Below, piece after piece: positions 63,008-64,000 of a stretch of DNA of 64,000 nt. The notes below the pieces were generated by a model. The model was not told where the DNA came from. It did not search any database and saw only the letters and a list, made by a program, of their open reading frames with translations. The stretch is from assembly GCA_964450405.1 (NCBI GenBank), contig CAYVCQ010000018.1, positions 1-64,000 of the forward strand, in the 5' to 3' direction. Numbering within the stretch: position 1 is the stretch's first letter; every line of letters begins with the position of its first letter. Source of the DNA: WRGT01 sp964450405. GTDB lineage: Bacteria; Spirochaetota; UBA4802; UBA5550. The translations under genes were made by a program, and so were the position numbers.

Positions 63008-64000
63008 ATGTCTGAAAATAAAATAAATAAAACTATACTCCTTGTTGAAGATGAGGAGATTATTGCACTTGCGATATCGCAGTCGGTTAAGAGTTTCGGC
63101 TACAGTATAAAAAGTATAAATAACGGAGAAGAGGCTGTTGAACTTGCAGTTAAAAATGATATAGATCTTATACTAATGGATATCGATCTTGGTCCGGGAA
63201 TCGATGGTACGGAGGCTGCGCGGAGAATACTGGCGGTGAAGAATCTTCCAGTAGTTTTTCTCACATTTCACTCCGAGCGGGAAATGGTGGAGAGGGTTCG
63301 CGGAATTACACGCTATGGTTATGTGATTAAAAGTTCCGGCGACTTTGTACTGCAGGCATCTATAGAGATGGCATTTGAACTCTTTGATGCAAATAAAAAA
63401 TTAAAAAATATGGCGGAGTTCCAGAATGCAGTTAAAGATGTTATTCCAATCCCTGTATTTACCAAGGATACAGAAGGCAGATACCTCAGTGTTAACAAGG
63501 CATTCACATCATTTTACGGAAAGGAAGAGAACGAACTTATAGGTAAAAGCGTATTTGAAATTGCACCTCCTGACCTGGCAGAAACTTATTATCTCAAAGA
63601 TAAAGAACTTTTTGATAATCCCGGAGAACAGGTATATGAAAGCCACGTGAAGGATGCACACAGTGAGATACACGATGTAATTTTCAGGAAGGCTACGTTT
63701 AATGATTCACAGGGAAAACCCGCAGGTATAGTTGGTATTATTCAGGATACCACAGATATAAAAAAAACCATGAAAATTTTCGATGCCCGCCTCAGACTTG
63801 TGCAGTTTTCTTTAGACCATTCACTTGACGAGGTGCTTCAGAAGACTCTGGATGAGGTGACTGAAATATCTGCCAGCCCGATTGGATTCTATCATTTTGT
63901 AGGGGAAGACGAAAAGACACTGATTCTTCAGGGATGGTCAACCCGGACAATGAAGGAGTACTGCAAAGCAGAGGGGAAGGGTAGTCATTACAGTATAGAT
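63008..64000 (+). CDS. Receiver-PAS-GAF sensor protein, cut by the window edge
   Basis: An open frame of 331 codons runs to the last base of the window without a stop. It has a receiver (about 8-122, Asp58 in LMDID, YVIKSS), a PAS domain (about 135-250, VFTKDTEGRYLSVNKAF) and the start of a GAF domain (about 265 onward, SPIGFYHFVGEDEKTL). By analogy with the kinase at 24977, a HisKA_2/HATPase end is expected beyond the edge. The receiver reads FLTFHSERE where its relatives have FHTSHSERE. The ATG at 63008 follows GGAAAATGGA. Confidence 0.88.
   Translation, partial: MSENKINKTILLVEDEEIIALAISQSVKSFGYSIKSINNGEEAVELAVKNDIDLILMDIDLGPGIDGTEAARRILAVKNLPVVFLTFHSEREMVERVRGITRYGYVIKSSGDFVLQASIEMAFELFDANKKLKNMAEFQNAVKDVIPIPVFTKDTEGRYLSVNKAFTSFYGKEENELIGKSVFEIAPPDLAETYYLKDKELFDNPGEQVYESHVKDAHSEIHDVIFRKATFNDSQGKPAGIVGIIQDTTDIKKTMKIFDARLRLVQFSLDHSLDEVLQKTLDEVTEISASPIGFYHFVGEDEKTLILQGWSTRTMKEYCKAEGKGSHYSID

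Overview
The window reads like a chromosome segment of a moderately AT-rich, diderm environmental bacterium, most plausibly a spirochaete. That placement is inference. It rests on lipoproteins with relaxed lipoboxes, an M30-type metallopeptidase lipoprotein, two CheD proteins, and a very large stock of receiver-first PAS kinases ending in one HisKA_2/HATPase module. No rRNA, tRNA, CRISPR array or complete insertion sequence was seen.

Positions 1-6446 hold cell-envelope genes: a small lipoprotein (minus strand), a secreted MORN-repeat protein, an M30-like metallopeptidase lipoprotein with a small lipoprotein 2 nt behind it, and a secreted protein with two Tudor-like repeats (minus). Next come mosaic intergenic repeats, including a 250-bp element with 18-bp terminal inverted repeats that carries the start of a DUF559-type gene.

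Positions 6447-64000 form one long signalling island, almost entirely on the plus strand. It has 13 complete histidine kinases with a near-uniform HisKA_2 core (EVHHRIKNNMN). Four more kinases use classical HisKA, and one receiver-PAS-GAF gene runs off the right edge. Inputs are diverse: PocR, GAF, 1-7 PAS domains, periplasmic SBP_bac_3 domains (three kinases), two multi-TM modules, and a DUF3365 domain with a CxxCH haem motif. Also present are a CheB-CheR-PAS fusion, two CheD deamidases, single-domain response regulators, one receiver-PAS-GGDEF cyclase with an intact I-site, a receiver-ATPase without a phosphoacceptor His, and a compact set of genes with a CarH-like cobalamin sensor, a helical protein and a kinase. 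No DNA-binding output domain was seen, so the visible outputs are c-di-GMP and chemoreceptor modification.

Islets on the minus strand are an MntA/HepT pair, the two cheD genes, and an antitoxin beside a PIN toxin broken by two 1-nt frameshifts. One receiver-PAS gene is interrupted by a GGA-to-TGA nonsense change. Palindromic repeats recur between kinase genes. One family starts 0-30 nt after a kinase stop codon, and in three places ends 7-10 nt before the next likely start, so it may supply the ribosome binding site. Several receiver-first genes share a promoter of the form TTGTTT-N17-TATATT about 42-47 nt before the start codon.
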